64,000 nt of DNA, taken from NCBI GenBank assembly GCA_964019425.1, contig OZ025798.1:1240001-1304000 (forward strand). The letters are read 5' to 3'. This document shows positions 63,601-64,000 of the stretch, piece by piece. Numbering within the stretch: position 1 is the first letter of the stretch; each line of letters starts with the position of its first letter. This stretch comes from Flectonema sp. DT1601 (Eukaryota; Euglenozoa; Diplonemea; Diplonemida; Diplonemidae). The notes beneath the pieces were generated by a model. The model worked only from the letters and a program-made list of their open reading frames with translations, made no database searches and had not been told where the DNA came from. A program made the position numbers and the translations under genes.

Positions 63601-64000
63601 TTTAGGAGTTCAGTCAAAGATTAGACAAATTGAACTATCGCAGGACCAATTCCACAGAGAAAGAAGTATACGACCTGCTGGGGAGGGTGAAAACAATGCG
63701 ATGGTTGATGCGCACTCTCGTGAACTCTCTACTAACTCAGCAGCGATAAGCGGACTTGAGAAAAGCATTCAACTCATCCAAACTACTCTCAGTTCGTACT
63801 CTAACAGACTTCAAGGACTTGAGCAGGGAGTTGACGGAAATGTGACAGACTTGCAGGCGAATGCCAGCGACTTGAGAGAGCGTTTGGATACGGCAGTTCA
63901 GCGTATTAATCAAACAGCATTAGATTTAGATCAGAAAGTTATGAAAGAACTGACTGACGCTCTTGCACGTGTGACTGTTGCTGATCAAAGAATTAATCAT
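60636..64000 (+). CDS. Caspase-fold protein with Cys-to-Ser change and long coiled-coil tail (3' end beyond window)
   Basis: Exons 60636-61178, 61245-62675, 62764-62823 and 62975 onward, open at the window end, give at least 1060 residues. Residues about 30-180 have the C14 (caspase/metacaspase) fold: RGVILIGVTEFD, PLRDVQLLEERFRRYNI, PTAENIVRAIREM and the catalytic His loop VVISTHGIVEDG (His118). The active-site loop reads VDYSSHY, so the usual D-C/S-C motif becomes Asp164-Tyr-Ser166. The nucleophile is therefore replaced, as in the Ser-bearing metacaspases reported in trypanosomes. A second folded part (DRPVPLPKPLPGYAFMCSPP...) may complete the protease-like domain. After a Pro/Gln linker near residue 480 the protein becomes a coiled coil. 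Probably a pseudoprotease scaffold. Confidence 0.75.

Overview
The window reads as nuclear DNA of a free-living or parasitic protist. Genes use the standard code, with TAA, TAG and TGA all acting as stops, and are split by short introns. Twenty-nine genes can be supported, and all lie on the + strand. Almost every start codon sits 3-60 bases downstream of a pyrimidine tract ending in AG. The 40 internal introns I predict instead end in an A-rich ...AACAG with no pyrimidine tract. One-way gene order plus an acceptor-like AG just before each ATG is what spliced-leader trans-splicing of polycistronic transcripts looks like. With so many cis introns, a non-kinetoplastid euglenozoan such as a diplonemid is my best guess. 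Dinoflagellate or perkinsid relatives and other trans-splicing lineages cannot be excluded from sequence alone. Flagellar-type genes (a SAXO-like protein, an LRRC51-like protein) and PEX11 imply a flagellated cell with peroxisomes or glycosomes.

Layout: 0-3 kb, two tandem serine hydroxymethyltransferase genes (the first cut by the window edge). 3.7-8.6 kb, a giant proline-repeat/coiled-coil protein followed by a WW-domain SAXO-like microtubule protein. 9.7-14.1 kb, a small probably mitochondrial protein, mitoribosomal uL23m, an unidentified ORF and a METTL4-type adenine methyltransferase. 14.2-18.4 kb, an LRR protein with an RS-rich tail and an acidic coiled-coil protein. 18.8-21 kb, threonine ammonia-lyase with a 104-base CAAA microsatellite as the 3' end of its intron. 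22.2-24.3 kb, a His/Gln-rich protein with a Gly/Arg tail. 26-28.4 kb, PEX11 and two small unknown genes. 28.8-34.5 kb, two long coiled-coil proteins, the second ending in tandem BRCT domains. 35.3-42.2 kb, two alpha-carbonic-anhydrase paralogues flanking 5-oxoprolinase; one paralogue has lost two of three zinc ligands. 42.7-50 kb, a 1386-residue probable helical-repeat protein, an unknown 653-residue protein and a PPR protein. 50.2-52.8 kb, a histone-fold protein and a secreted, probably GPI-anchored protein. 53.9-58.3 kb, a TPR/SET (SMYD-like) methyltransferase, an NTF2-like/LRRC51-like fusion and a PSP1-domain protein. 60.6 kb to the end, a caspase-fold protein with Ser in place of the catalytic Cys and a long coiled-coil tail running off the window.

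Neighbouring genes do not form obvious pathways, as expected for co-transcription without functional operons. The functional links that can be argued are one-carbon and amino-acid metabolism (SHMT, threonine ammonia-lyase, 5-oxoprolinase), mitochondrial gene expression (uL23m, PPR), nucleic-acid or chromatin modification (METTL4, SET, histone fold) and the cytoskeleton. I found no tRNA, rRNA, CRISPR or transposon. Gaps between genes run from about 0.1 to 2.4 kb and are rich in A and T homopolymers and microsatellites.
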